DNA from: Acanthaster planci
Taxonomy: Eukaryota > Echinodermata > Asteroidea > Valvatida > Acanthasteridae
DNA: 60,000 nucleotides
Direction: 5' to 3'
NCBI RefSeq assembly: GCF_001949145.1
Contig: NW_019091419.1
Location: forward strand, 183,610-243,609
A program made the translations under genes and the position numbers. Below the pieces are notes generated by a model, which searched no databases, was not told the DNA's origin, and saw nothing but the letters and a program-made list of their open reading frames with translations. This document shows positions 1 through 12,831 of the stretch, piece by piece. Every line of letters begins with the position of its first letter. The first letter of the stretch is position 1.

Positions 1-3000
1 CCATTTTACTACTTGCTAATCAACTCACAATTACCTGGTCAATTCTGCAATCTTTGCTTTGGACTCGTAGAGCTGTGTTTCTGTATCGTGAAGTAATTCC
101 TGGGTTATCTCATGCTTCTCGGCCAGGGACTTGTATTCAGTCAAGACCTTCAAGAGACAAAAATAGAAAGGGGTTTTTTATTGGTTCATTTTTCTTGGAT
201 AATATTTCATTTCAAATAGGACCAACTACTCCTAAGACCGAAAGAATAGTGTTCCACCCTGAACTTTGTTTCTGATGTTCAGAGTTGATGTTAACATTCT
301 GAGATCTGAGGAATAACACCACGCTGTCAAATGTTTGTGTCTTTACATGTCAAATTAAAAGTTCAACAAAGCAGTTAATAAACCCTGAAGGAAATTTTGC
401 CATGAGACCCTTCTGAACGCAACCTTCATCTAACAGCAGTTCTAAAAATCAATTAACAGAAGGTTTACTCACCCTTTTAAGGATTTTTTGGTCACGGTGT
501 TCATCCATTGCTTGAACATCTTGAAGCTGTTGAAGTAAATGAAGGGAAAATGCATTTTGCATGAAAAAGATCTATGAATTAAATCTGTAGCGATGTTTCT
601 GTGTAAACAAGTATACAAAATCACCAAAAGAATTGTGAAATTTAGTCATAGCTACAAATAAAATTTAAAAAGGGCTTTCAACTTACCTAAGTATTTACAC
701 TGGTCTATGAAACACTGGATTTCAACTACGTAAACCCATATCCTGGTTTACGATATTTATAAAATGACCTAAGGCAAACTAATGACAACCAAGCAAGCAG
801 AAAATAGTTACTGAGAAGATCTATTTGTCAAAAGCCTGACAGCTGTACAGCATAAAGTATATGACCTCATCAAACTGTCTGCTGCCCTCACCTGGTAGGC
901 CTGATCCAGTGACACCTGCAGCTCCCTGTTTCTCTTCTCCAGTGACTGGACGTCCAGCTCCTTATGTCGGCACAGCTGCTTGAGGTCGTCAACCTTCTGC
1001 TTCAAAGTAGCCACGGAGGAGTCTGTGCTGCTATAGGTTTCACCCTGGTGCACAAAACATAACTTGTGAATGAGCATAATCAGTTTACAAAACATTTTTG
1101 CGAACTGAGTCAGGTAGAACTAATCCTTTGTACTGGGGCCAATTTCATAGCACTGCTTAAGCGAACAAATTATTTCAGCATGAAAACCTTGCTTGACAAA
1201 TCAGGTTACCAGCCAAACCTTCTTGTAATGTATGTAAGCTGATAACCATTGTTTATTAAGCAAAGGTTTTTTCATGCTTAAGCAAATTCTATGCATAAGC
1301 AGCTCTATGAAATTGGCCCCTGCTGTTCATAAGGCTTGATACATTCTAATGCAGCTTGTGTCACCTTTAACTTACCAGTCTTGTTTCCAGAGCTTGTACA
1401 GTATTTTCCAGGTCTTTAATTCGACTGAAATGTGTAAAAAAATGAGAACAGTTATCAGTTGGTAACAACTACCAACCATGCATGTACTTATTACTGATTT
1501 TTTGGCTGATGATACTGCTAACAAAAATGTGACACACACTGGGTACCTTTGTTTGCAATCTGAGAGAAATGAGCTGTGAGAAGACTGACGACTTTACTGG
1601 CATACCTATTGGCCGATTTCAGGGCTGCCTCCTGCTTGATGCAGTTGTCCTCAAGCCTCTGATTGGTTCGTCTCATGACCTTGTCGGGGGAGTGGTCTTG
1701 GAGGGAGGCAGCCTCTGTCAGCTGGTTTTGCAATTCCTGGATCTCCGTCTCATAGTAGGCTTTCAAGTCGGCAATGTGGCGGGCATGCTTCTCCCGTAAA
1801 TTCAATCTCAAGCTAGACAGGGGAGAAAAGATGCTGGGGGATTGAATACCTAATTGAAAGAAGAGCCCAACTCCAACAAAACCATTTTTTAGTTCAAAAG
1901 AAACAACTGAATATGTTTTGAAGAGTTGCAAAGGAAATCAATTAACTCTCCTAGGCCAAACTGGTGGAGTTGGCCTTTCTTTATAATGTGGCATTCAATT
2001 TTTCTCTGTTAAACAGTTTTTAAATATGGTTTTGAAACCATGTGACATTTATCACAGTGGATTTTTCACTCCTGAAAATTTTAACAAAGAGCAACACGAT
2101 GTCACACTACTTTGGTTTTTTGATATTTTGTAACAACTAATGGCTCTCTGCTTCTTTCTAGGGCCTGAAGTCTGGATCAAAAGCATAAATAAACCCAAGC
2201 CACGATACAGTTAATATGCAATGAAGACAGCTGACTGTTGATAATTTGTGAGAAGAGTTGGTGTTCTCTAGGTATCTTGGTCCAGTGGGCATTAGCTTAA
2301 ATATTGCTGGTGTCAAAGCTCTCTTTCACCACATCCAGCATGACAAATTACTTTTAAAAAGACCTCACAGAGGTCTCTGTTTCAAACAAAAATTTTGTGG
2401 ACTGTTCCAGATCACTTGGCAAATTTGCATTTTCATCAAAACTCGATCCAAACCCATGCACACAGCAATAAGAAATTCGGATGTGTCAACACTTTGCTTC
2501 AGCTGAGCAGAATTTTTCTGCACATTTGCCTCGGTACCTTGATGTAAGCTGTGCATCGTCTCCCTGCTCTCTGTTATCTCCAGGACGCTGAGGAGATGAA
2601 CTCTGACCTGATGCATGGGGTGACCTTTGCCCGGGACCACTGGCCAACCACGGGACAGCAAGTTCAGGAGATCCTTGAGGACCAGGGTTTGGAGATCTAC
2701 CTTCACTAGAATGCCAGCTATCGTTTCCCACAGACAATTCTGGCGAGTGCTGATGGTATAACCTTCGACCCTGCACAGTTCCTGGAACTTGACCTCCCTG
2801 GTCAAACCCAACAGTTGCGTGGGGAAAATGGGGTTTTTACTTTCAATGCTTTACCCAAGTTCTCCACAATGTTTTTTGGCAGTCTTCTGTACTACTTTTG
2901 CCAGTGATCAAAAAAACTGTTAACAGTTGTAAAATATTTCATTAAGAAAAAAAGAACAACTGAAAAAGCAACTAAAGTTACATTTTGAAAATGTTAAAAT

Positions 3001-6000
3001 GTCTGTCAAAAAGCACAATTTCTTTATAGGAAGTGATTCTTAAATAGTGACATATCATGCAAAACCAGAGACTCAAAAGGGTTTTATATTTCACCTTCTT
3101 CCTAATTCTAGAAAATAACTGACTCTGTCCTGTCTAAATTGGCTTTCTACGTTTGCCGAAACCCTTCTTTCTGGACAAGTCCAGAAGTTGCGGCTACAAC
3201 TGGAAATAACACATGTGCCTATGGAAACCACTGGCAAGTGGCTGTGGCTAAATCCAATTGACATAAGTGTAATATGCAGCCCTAGCCACTACATTCACAC
3301 ACTATTTCTCCTTGCAGTGGTACAAGTAGAGCCCAAAGAATGTGTCTGGTACCTGTCCTCCTGCAGCATCTTCTATTGACATGTCAGGCAGAGCTCTGTA
3401 GGTATCCTTCTCAGCCTGCTTCCAGTAAGTGAAGTCAGAATACACGGTGCTGGTGTCGTCTGAGGTAGGGCTTCCCCTGTCTTTGTCTGAGGGTTAGGCC
3501 AGAGATTTTGAAAGTACACAACTGATACTCGAAAGCTGACTTAACCACCAATGCAAGTGCTTGTAAAGTACAGAAAAACATTATACATATGCAATCTGAA
3601 TGCCACGAGAACAAGGGCTGAGTAGAGAAGAAAGTAGGTAAACTGTGTCAAAAACTAAATCTTCAATTTTACAAATTGACTGGATTTTGCAAAAGCTTTC
3701 TCTTGATCTAAACACTCATATTTTTCATGTGTATCAAATTTTTAGGCACAATTACATGAATGAAAATGACAGCAGGCAACCATTACCGGCCATTTTCTCA
3801 GAACGTGTGAATACTCATTATCAAAATATGTGCCCTCAACTCTGCCTGAAACCAAATCCACTACATTTGAAGCTAAGATTTAAGCAGGCTTCTACAAATT
3901 CTGTGACTGACTTTCAATGGTATTAATCTGCTGGATGCAAATGGAATTGACAAAGCATATTTGAAATAAAGGCTCCACACTCCCTTCTTGTGACAAACCT
4001 GGAAATGCAATTTTCTCAGAAGGTGTGAATATGTCACAGTGCTTTTGTGCCTTTCTGCTAGAAGCTAATAATCACAGGGTGCTAAGCATCAAGTTTGAAG
4101 CAGGTTGTCGTAGGCTCTCATCAGTTTATTCGTTTACATGCTGTGAAGTGACTGATCAACGATGCCAGTAATCCACTAGATGCAAATGGACGGGACACCC
4201 CAAGCCAAGGATCTAATATAAACCTGCCAAACTCACCCCTGGGATCTCCTTCTCCACGAGAATCCTCTGCTTTGCGGGCTTGTGTCGCTGCTTGTGCGTG
4301 CCTATGTGTCTGGGTGATCCTCTCCTGCTGCCTTGACAGGAGGTGGCGAAGGACTTCTTGTTGTTGATGTTGCTGGGTCTGAAGCTCCACCCACTGCTGT
4401 TGCAAGTGTTCCATCTGACATGGCATCATAAAACCGACACGAGACTATACGTCTGGTGAAAAGCATGTGTACTTCAGGACATTCAAAACTTCATTAACCC
4501 AAACCCTCGTCAATCCTCCAAAATTGGCCTCAGGCAGTTTTGGAGGATTCTGGAGGATCGATGGTGAATGGCGAAAGTGCATGGTTTATTGAGAAGGATG
4601 CCATGCATGAAGGTCGTGGGTTAGACCTTGTGTTGTTTTTGCTTAGTCGTGTACACAAACTCTGCCCAACATTTCTTTTGTATCAACCGCACTGCTCAAG
4701 AATGCCCTTCGCGCTGCCTCAACATAATGACAGACGATTTTGAAGGATTGAGGCAGTAGACACACCTCCAAGTAGCATTTCCAGGAAATTTTGGAGGATT
4801 TTGGAGGATTAGGGGAGAATCCAGTTCCACTCCCTATTGGAAGATTTTGGAGGATTGAGGAGGGTCCCTGGCAAAAAGAGCCTAGGGGGTTAGGGTTAAC
4901 ATTAGGGCAGTATTTAACTTAAATTCCACACTATTGTCAGCAAATGTTTCTTACCTGACGTGCATACTGCTCTTGCAATTGCTGCTGCTGTTGTTCAAAC
5001 TGACTTTGCAAAGTGACAAAACGATCACGCTGTGCTCTAGATCTGCCCTTCTGCATTTCTAATTCTTTGGGATTCCTCTCTTGCATCTCCTTCTTTAATT
5101 TCTCCTTCCGACTCTGTAGCCTTCCTCTCTCCTTTTCAGATTGTTTCTGTTCAATAATGTCAGACCATGTGGTCATAAGTGTCTCGCTGGCATCTGCCAG
5201 GGAGCCTTCCAGTGTTGCATCACTGTCCCCCGAGGTAGAATGTTTACCTTGGTCACCCCCCTCTGAAGGAGTTGAACCTAAGATCTCAGTATTCTCATCT
5301 TTGATCACCCTCATCCCTTCATTCCCATTATGGCTTCTTTGTGACTGCTTCCCAGCATCCTGAAGATTTTGATCTGCAGGTGTCTTGCTGCCCCGCCCAA
5401 GAGGTTCCTGGTGCTGCTTGGAGATGAGTTCCTCCTGTTCTTCTGTCAGGCGGGCGAGCTGCATCTGCAGAAGTTGGACCTGTCGCTCGTGGTGTTCCCG
5501 CTGTAAGATCAACTGCTGTCGATGCTGCTGCTCCAGCATCCCAAAAAGCTGCTCCCAACGCTCTTGCTGGCTCCTCTGGTCCATTCCGGGAGAGAACTGT
5601 GGCTTCCCTCGGGGTGGCCTCTCCTCCTCTGCCTCAGACTGGCTGGACACGTCAGCATCATTCTCAAATCCTTCACCGTCGCTTGACAGCAGGCCCGTCA
5701 TCAGAGAGCCAAAGGGGCTTGATGCAAATGACCCGAGAGGTGGCATGATAAAAAACTTGGCCTGTGGCATCCCTGGCATTCCTCTCCCAAACAGTGAGGG
5801 TTTCGGCTCCTTGGTGAGGTCAAGTTCTTCAATATCTTGCTTATCTCCCTTACAAGAGTTACCACTCCCCTGATCACCTCCCTCTTGCCTAGGATCAGAA
5901 GACGAATGCCCATCCTTCCTGAGTCCATTTTGGATGCCAGCTTCATTTTGACTTTGTCGCTCCCGAGGTGCTTGCAATGTTGCATCTTTATTATTACCCC

Positions 6001-6337
6001 AATGCTGATCTGCATCTTTCCTCCTATCCATCCCATCAAGCCCAAAAGTCTTCCTCAAGTATTCAGATGAAAGTAATTCCTGATTGCCAAAGACAGGATT
6101 CTCTGGAATGCCTCCATTTGTTAACAGTTCTTCATCATTGTCCTCATCATCCGAGTCCATTCTTGTGCGCTCCCCTTTGACAGGGTGATACTGCCGTGCA
6201 CTTCGGGCAGTATGTGGCTCACTCTCCCATGAGCTGGTGTCGGCATCTGTGGTGCCAATGTCATTATCGTCTACATCCTTTTCATTACTAGTATTCGCAT
6301 GATGACGTGCTTGAGTCTGTGATGTGCCCAAAGACAT
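1..6337 (-). CDS. MPHOSPH9: MPHOSPH9 (M-phase phosphoprotein 9), N-terminal nine coding exons, 3' part off the window
   Basis: Coiled-coil centriolar protein; the human protein helps keep the CP110-CEP97 cap on the mother centriole and so restrains ciliogenesis (family knowledge). Coding exons by splice sites: 6337-4955, 4414-4237, 3486-3353, 2797-2538, 1812-1606, 1424-1376, 1044-892, 526-473, 147-35, all in frame (about 843 codons). The coding exon begins after an acceptor at 6344, so a 5' UTR exon lies upstream. Exon 1 (461 codons) is acidic and low-complexity, then has two Gln/Glu/Arg-rich coiled-coil stretches (roughly residues 263-310 and 385-461). The exon at 1812-1606 carries LREKHARHIADLKAYYETEI, and the exon at 147-35 resembles the vertebrate segment around YESLGKEH; these two blocks drive the name. 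A partial gene: the C terminus lies left of base 1. The first exon is less conserved and is assigned by splicing continuity. Confidence 0.85.
1135..1320. mobile_element. Short inverted-repeat element, GGGGCCAATTTCATAG family, copy 1
   Basis: A 186-bp element in a MPHOSPH9 intron. It begins GGGGCCAATTTCATAGCACT and ends with the near-exact reverse complement (CTATGAAATTGGCCCC). Inside are several CTTAAGC/GCTTAAG-type words on both arms, so the single strand would fold into one long imperfect hairpin. A second copy is at 29378-29620. There is no coding capacity. I saw no clear target duplication. Confidence 0.8.
4494..4899. mobile_element. TTAA-bounded MITE with GGAGGATT repeats
   Basis: A 406-bp stretch in the MPHOSPH9 intron 4415-4954. 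It starts TTAACCCAAACCCTC and ends with GGGGGTTAGGGTTAA, so both ends carry TTAA followed by inverted C-rich sequence. Just inside both ends is a diverged word related to AATCCTCCAAAAT / ATTTTGGAGGATT, repeated several times near the right end. TTAA borders are typical of piggyBac-type insertions; that class is inferred. A much shorter relative is at 15177-15245. Confidence 0.65.
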
Positions 6338-6344
6338 CTTTGAT

Positions 6345-7398
6345 CTGCAATAAAGAATCATGAGCCAATTTAGAACACTGACCAAGCAAATACCAGCCCN
6401 NNNNNNNNNNNNNNNNNNNNNNNNNNNNNNNNNNNNNNNNNNNNNNNNNNNGCATTTTTGTACATGTACTGTACATGTAGGCTAGGTCTAGTTGTTAGTT
6501 GGTATATGACAAGGATTCAGAGGGGAATCTAATCGGAATTTTGAATTTGTAAATAGTACCTGTGGGCCTATCCACTTTAGAATGATAGTTTCAAACAATA
6601 CTGGCATGGACACTGTGGGGGGGGGTCAGGGGTCCAGTCCCCCCCAACAAAAAATTGATAAAAATTTCTAAAAAGAAAAAAAATGGAGGGAGAAAGAAAT
6701 GAAAAAAAGATACGGGGATAAAAATTGGAAATTACCAATTTGCTCGGAAAAATACTGAAGAAACCTCAAAAATTCCCCACCCATTGTAAATGGTTCAGTA
6801 GCTGAGTGATGTAAGCCTACATGATATGTACGCCTACCTTCAATTGAAAATATCCAGCAATAACTTAGCTCATGATATAAGATACTGAATCTCTCCTCGT
6901 CGTGAGAGCTGAATATTTCCAGCTAAGCTGATGAGTGCTTTAAGTTTAAAACCATGCCCTCTAGAACCCCCCCCCTGAAAAAAACCTGGCGAAGTGCCAA
7001 CAAGAAACGTGCCACACACAATTAACACTCATGATCTAGGCCTAGGCCTACATGTACCATGTGATTGCACCTCCATGCATGTACACTTCAGAGAAAGTGC
7101 TATGCCTTGTGGCACAGTCGGGGGAACAAACTACAGTCGAATACGGACAGTGACCATGCTAGATGACGGAACCCCTTTTCCCCAAGTTCCAAGTGAGCAC
7201 TTTGTACCTTCCAATACAAAGGCCTACCAACATAGGCTTAATATTTATTGGTAAAATTAACTTGTTCAAAAGAGTAGCGTTGAGTGAGGCTGAGCTACCT
7301 GTGTGAGCGCGCGTCGGTATCCATATCCGTCTGGATTGGGGGGGGGGGGTATTGGCAAGTACAGTACATACCACAACCGGAGGAACGCGTTTATGACA
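6345..7398. other. MPHOSPH9 5' intron/spacer with assembly gap
   Basis: No coding sequence seen. Bases 6400-6451 are N. The stretch holds G/C homopolymer runs (near 6617-6645 and 6969) of the kind seen beside transposon ends elsewhere in the window. The non-coding first exon of MPHOSPH9 is expected here or further right, but I could not place its donor. Confidence 0.5.
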
Positions 7399-7406
7399 TG
7401 ACGTCA
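7399..7406. promoter_or_regulatory. Perfect CRE palindrome upstream of MPHOSPH9
   Basis: TGACGTCA, the full CREB/ATF site, about 1.06 kb upstream of the MPHOSPH9 start codon in a locally CpG-richer stretch. Its position near the probable promoter of MPHOSPH9 is inference. Comparable sites lie at 23068 and 45813, near the 5' ends of CDK2AP and KIAA0753. Confidence 0.4.
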
Positions 7407-7570
7407 CATGCAAAATTCATTATGGCCATGCAACATTCTACGTTTAATTCAAACGCAGAGACTAGACAGACAAAGCTGCACTTCTCGTGGCGGCGAAAGC
7501 CGTTAAAGTTATGCATAATGCATATCATCCTCTGTTGTTGCGTGTCCCCAGAACGAGAAGGCGGTCTCTA

Positions 7571-7755
7571 ACTAGCAAAGATCGTATAGCGCCGCCTAGC
7601 GGCACAGGTACGTGCACCTAGTGAGCCTGCGCCGAAGCATTACCGTGAACTGCGCTGGCGTATCGCTTGCTCAAATGGTGCCCATGGTAATTACACCTTT
7701 TGGGCAGAGTTATCTATCTTGCGCCTTTGGCANCTATACGATCTTTGCAAACTAG
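7571..7755. repeat. Inverted repeat pair (fold-back element) near MPHOSPH9 5' end
   Basis: The arms are CAAAGATCGTATAG (left, from about 7578) and CTATACGATCTTTG (right, about 7735-7748), separated by about 145 bp. ACTAG lies just outside the left arm and three bases outside the right arm. This looks like a small non-autonomous transposon. One ambiguous base (n) lies at 7732. Confidence 0.55.
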
Positions 7756-7759
7756 TGTC

Positions 7760-9670
7760 GGTAGTCCGGTAGAGACAGTATCACAACCGAAAAAGGTATA
7801 CTTTACTTTTATATACTTACATCATCAATTGGCTCCGGGTCAAATTGTGTCAGGCTAAACTTGAATTAGTTCCCATGTACAGGTATCATTAGGTCCCTAA
7901 AATTTAGCATTATGTGAATGACATTTGTAATTCTGATGAAACATTGCCCACTTTCTTTTGCTGACGACACGAGTCTATTATCATAACCATTCAGCCATTA
8001 GCAAACTAAATACAGAACTTGTACAGGTGAATGAACGGATCTAATTGTCTAATAAACCTAGTTGGTTAATTTACTCAAGATGAATTACATAATCTTTAAT
8101 TCTAGACAAAACAAGTATACAAAAAAAAATAATTTTCTTTGTTTGGACTGTACTGTTCTCAGCCAGATCAATTAAATTCCTTGGTGTTCGAATTGATGAG
8201 AATCACCCTGAACAAATATGTCTTGTGTACTAAAATCTCCAAAATGTTGACACTATGAATAAATTAGATTTTTTTTCTACCAAATACCATACTTTTAAGT
8301 TAATACAGTACCCTTATTCTTTCCTTACCCGGGGCCGGCAGCTCAACCTCGTGTCACAGCGGGAAACAGTTGTTTGTTATACCATAGTCATAAATTACAC
8401 TAGCACTCGAGTCTTATGCATATTTTATTGCAAGAGCCGTTAAGGGAAGACTTCCATATGCGGATACCATTCTTCCTTACGGTGACTTGATAGCCACCAG
8501 AAAGCAAAAACATGTCCAGAAAGTTTAATTCAGAAGGAAAAGTACTACATCGTCGTACTGAGAAAACACTTTTTTTCAGACCAGTGTATAAGGAACTATT
8601 TCCGTGGTGTCTTTGTTGTTTTTTTATTTTGGTTTTGTTTTGGGGGATCTTCGAAAAATTGAGGATTATGACAAACTGGTTTACTATAGAAACCTGGGAT
8701 TCGTGACGCTGGGATAACTGTCGACTGGTTGAATTTCAAGACATACACCAAATTCCGTTGAAAATCATTGACAAGATTGAAGAGCAGACGATAAGAGACA
8801 ACGACAGTGACCGTTTTCATAAACAACAATGGCGATCACAGCAGAAACACACGTTCCATGAACATAGCGCTGCAACAACAGAAGTCTTGTAACCCGCGGA
8901 TCTCGAGCGAAAAGAACATGCGAACGTTTGCTTGTCGCCCACAAATATTCATGGTTCCTTATTGTTCTTAAACTTCGGGGAAAAGTTCAGTATTTAACAA
9001 ACAATTAAAGTTTGAGCTTTGAAGCTTTCCATGGTGAAGGTAGCAAGTAATTAGAGGTTTGCAGTAGCACCATGCAAGGATATACCCTTTGCTTCAGTTT
9101 GTTAACTTATAACTGGATAACCTTACTACTGTTAACTGGGACGTATAGGAGAACAGTTTTTATAAATTGAATGGGTTCCTCAGTATAAATAACAAACGAA
9201 TAAAAAGATAAATAACCGTATCACTGGTTGTCTCAATAACACGGCATAGCGCCCTCATCCAATCCAAACGGCGTTTAAAATAAGAGGCTCGGAAGGGGGC
9301 CATGGCACCACGTGCACCGTACGCTGTCTCACGGGCGCGTAACGAGCCCACGCTTCGTTTGATTCGACCTCGTGTGTTTGATCATGGAATAATACTGATA
9401 ATAACTGAGGAGTTATTTATGTACAAGTAATTTATTTATGTTTTCAATTGTAAGAAAGGTTATTTTTTCAGCCAGAACTGGGATTCGTGTTTTCAATAGT
9501 CCTCGTTATTAACAAAGGTAAGCTTACATGCTATACTGAGTGGTTTCTGCCCTTTCTTGAATGAATTAGAATATTTATAATAAAATCATTCCTGGTATAT
9601 TCTGCAGGACTACACAGTCTCCCTCTTTTTAATTTCCCTACGATTCAGCCAGGTACAGTTATTTCGAAAG
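7760..9670. other. Intergenic, no gene recognised
   Basis: AT-rich sequence with short chance reading frames only. I recognised no conserved protein, RNA gene or clear terminal repeat. It may contain part of the MPHOSPH9 5' region. Confidence 0.4.
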
Positions 9671-9679
9671 ATTGATCCA

Positions 9680-10800
9680 CCGAGCGCATGGAGGACGAAA
9701 AGTAGCCATCTGCTTTTCTTCTATCAGAATAGTAGAAAAGCAAATTTTACGTTTTTGTAAAATGCAATTTTTGATTTCTCTCTTTTTCTGCTACCTCAAA
9801 AGCAGAGTGACCATTTTATTACTGTAATGCATTTTTCCACTTTTCTGCTTTTCTGCTACTACAGGGACGCTGATAGCCTACTGCCGTATAGGATTGGTCC
9901 GCAGAAAGCATCGTTTTAAGTTGGCTTAATTCTATACGTCTCCACTCCCCCAGAACATACGTCTTCACTCCCCAAGAACGGAAATGGTCGTAACTTACAG
10001 GTTCATGACCCCATTCACTGCCACTGAGGACAGAAAAGGAGATGGCCACTCTTTGGCCACCTATGTAAAATATGCCTTTCCGCGTATCACAAAAGCAGAA
10101 AGGTTGAATTCACGGTTGTAGTCAAAACGTTCAATCCACTTCCCTGCTTGTTGACATGTAAAAAGCAGATGGCCATTTTCCGGCCTCCGTTTACGACCAT
10201 TTTCCATTTGGGGGAGTGAAGACGTATAGAAACCAATACTGAAAGCATGCTTTCTGCGGACCTATGAGGCAGTTTTACAACTATCATCCAATTAATAGAC
10301 ACACAAGGAAAACATGTGAATCTTTCATTATAAAAGATAGGGTGGAGTGTAATTATTGGTTTATACGTCTTCAGTCCCTAAGAAAGGAAATGATTATAAC
10401 CTGAGGTTCACAATCTCCTTCACGGCCCTTGGAAGGCAGAAAAGCAGCTGGCCACTTTTCGGCCGCCTATGTAAAATTGCTCCTCTTGTATCAAAAAAGC
10501 AAAGAAGTAGAATTCACAGTTATTGTCAAAACGTCCGATCCTCATTTGTGCCTGTTCGAAAGGAGAAAAGCAGATGACCGCTTTTCGGCCGCCAGCGAAC
10601 GAAGAAAAAGTGAAATCTGCTTTTCTTGAATCAGAAAAATAGAAAAATGCATGACCAAACAATGTTCGTTCTGCTGTTTGAGGTGGCAGAAAAGTAGAAA
10701 AGTCGAAATTGAATGTTACCAGAATATAAAATCTGCTTTTGTACCATTCTGACAGCAGATAAGCAGATGGCCACTTTTCGCCCTCCACTAAAGAATCATA
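9680..10800. repeat. Cluster of duplicated and inverted units (AAAAGCAGATGGCCA family)
   Basis: The word AAAGCAGATGGCCA and its complement recur near 9700, 10040, 10170, 10440, 10570 and 10765. A segment of about 220-230 bp at roughly 9965-10195 is repeated in direct orientation at about 10370-10595, with many substitutions: both start with a CGTCTTCACTCCC-like word and include TATGTAAAAT and GAATTCACNGTT. In addition, a block near 9890-9960 (GGTCCGCAGAAAGCAT) is inverted at about 10210-10265. The cluster is a nest of tandem and inverted copies with no coding capacity. Confidence 0.7.
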
Positions 10801-11429
10801 TTCCCTTTAGTAAACTACACAAAACAACATTATTGAAAAATCATAATTTTTCGTGGGATGACATGATAATGGGGAGGAGGTTGGGTCGGGAAGTTTTGTT
10901 CGTGGGGGAGCGGGGGGGGAGTTGTTACTACGTGTCTTTGTCGCCGTTTGTGAAGCCATTCAATCTCTTTGTCTTGTCCTTATCCGCCCTTTACCGAAAA
11001 CGAGGCTCTTATAGGGTGTATATTTTTAAGTGAGACGGGTTTCCAAACTTTAGACTTTGGCCCCTTACAAAAATTGAAAAAAATAAGTAATTTATAGAAA
11101 CAGAAATAAATGAAATGGCAATGAGCCGGGCAGTAACACCCATCCACCCTCTAGATGGTGGTTGCCAAGTTCGTTTCAATATTTATTTACGTGATTTTGA
11201 GACACTGTATTATATTTCAGTACCGTCGACAGACGCTGTTTAATGCATAATTTTTATTAGATGACAGAGAAGCAAAAAATGCGCAAGTTGAAAATGGGAA
11301 AGAAATCATTAGCCTCTTTCTTCTTGAGCTTAATTCTCTGGAAATACCTGTAGGACTACCCGGCTGAAGGGACACTGGGAGACCGTAGACCCTGAATAGG
11401 AATGTTACTTTATTCATCTAAGAAAAGAC

Positions 11430-11890
11430 AGAGGCAAAGACTTTTAGTAGCGACTCGAGTCGCAATTTTTGTGACTTGACTTGTAATTATCAGTTTTTAC
11501 TTGACTTGGACCTGCACAATTTAGATTGTTTAACAACGCAAGTCAGAAAACTATACTCAATCAAACCCATTAAAGTTTTAAATCAGGCCTACTTGCGTTC
11601 TTAAAATAATCCGAGTAATTAAGACTTCGTTCGGCTAGCAACTTCTACTTCGGTCTTGTCTGCCTAAAGCCACGTCCGTGAATCACTTGGATGTGGCTTG
11701 AAATCATACATAGCGCGACTTTGACTTGTACTTGGACAAATAGGCTTGTGACTTGCTTGTGCTTTGACCAAATTGACTTGTAACTTGTCTTGACTTGTGA
11801 TCGCATGACTTGTGACTGCGAACCAAATGACATGTGACTTTGCTTAGACTTGCAAAAAAAATTGACTTGCTACCACCTGTATTATTTTGC
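11430..11890. repeat. Low-complexity GACTTG-rich tract
   Basis: Dense degenerate repetition of GACTTG/ACTTGTGACTTG from a GACTCGAGTCGC word near 11452 to about 11875. A similar GACTCGAGTCACAATTTTT word occurs at 28687, so the tract probably belongs to a dispersed element. Not coding. Confidence 0.55.
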
Positions 11891-12750
11891 AAGTTATAAA
11901 GTACATGTATGCCAAAGCCAGTTAACGTGGGGCTTTCTTACCTGAAAAAGCTGCTGGGCGGGGTTTTCCCCCTCAAATTCTTCAACCTTGCAATTGCGCT
12001 TTGACCCAACTCAGGCATATTTCTAGCATATGGTAAATGTGACTCACTCAGAAATGAACATATTATAAATAAATAATACCATGGTCTGCATACTTTTTTA
12101 TTAGGGAGTCGGTGAGGCAATTATTCCGCCAAGATTAGGCATTTAGGGTCAAAATTATAGGTTATGTGCTCCGATTGCACTTCAGTATTTTTTTTAGAAA
12201 TAGATGAATACAAATGTAAAGGGCCACAAACGATCGCGTTTTGGGCAAAGGTCATTAGCCTTGTTCATGGCATTTGTACACTTTCAAGCTTCTCGTATTA
12301 TTTTTGATAGCCTGTTTCCGGCAATGAAACTCGATTAAAAGTGCCCTGATCATTACTGTACATGTACATGTACTGTACCTCGCGCGTAATGCGCATTACA
12401 ACAGCAGTACTGCATAATTCATGTTTCATGGTGACGCCATATGACCTAGGGAGCCAAATGGCATATATTATCATAAGTGTCCCTTATTCCGGTTGTGACC
12501 AAAGACCTTAACGTGGCGCTATAAGATCCTTGGTTGTGACCATACGTGTACGTACTGAAACTGCGCTGCACAGCAGCTGTGTGTGTGTGTTCATCGGCCC
12601 CTGAACCTCGACAGAAGACCATAGACGTAGACGGGTCTGTGGACAGGCACTGGGGCATGGAGGTAGGAAAAGATGGCATGCAGAAAGGACGTAAGATGAG
12701 AAACGCTAGAAAAGAAATAGAAATTATCGGAAGAGAGTGGAAGGGGGTTC

Positions 12751-12831
12751 CCTACTTCGAGAACATGCTCAAAGTACTCCGTCATACTCCGTATGGCGGA
12801 GTAGTGACTTTGAGTTAAGTTCTCGAAGTAG
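12751..12831. repeat. 81-bp near-perfect DNA hairpin
   Basis: Starts CCTACTTCGAGAAC and ends GTTCTCGAAGTAGG. CTCAAAG on the left matches CTTTGAG on the right, and the centre ACTCCGTATGGCGGAGT is itself palindromic. The whole is a stepped hairpin. It lies about 500 bp upstream of the MTRFR start codon. Confidence 0.75.

Noticed and set aside
2365-2811. 148-codon minus-strand frame
   Set aside because: The splice phase from the neighbouring MPHOSPH9 exons selects a different frame (2797-2538), so this is an overlapping shadow.
5385-5873. 162-codon frame on the plus strand
   Set aside because: Antisense shadow of the large first coding exon of MPHOSPH9; Cys/Ser-rich because it mirrors Gln/Glu codons.
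11430-11890. Possible protein-coding repeats in the GACTTG tract
   Set aside because: Frames are short on both strands and the repetition is at nucleotide level without codon periodicity.
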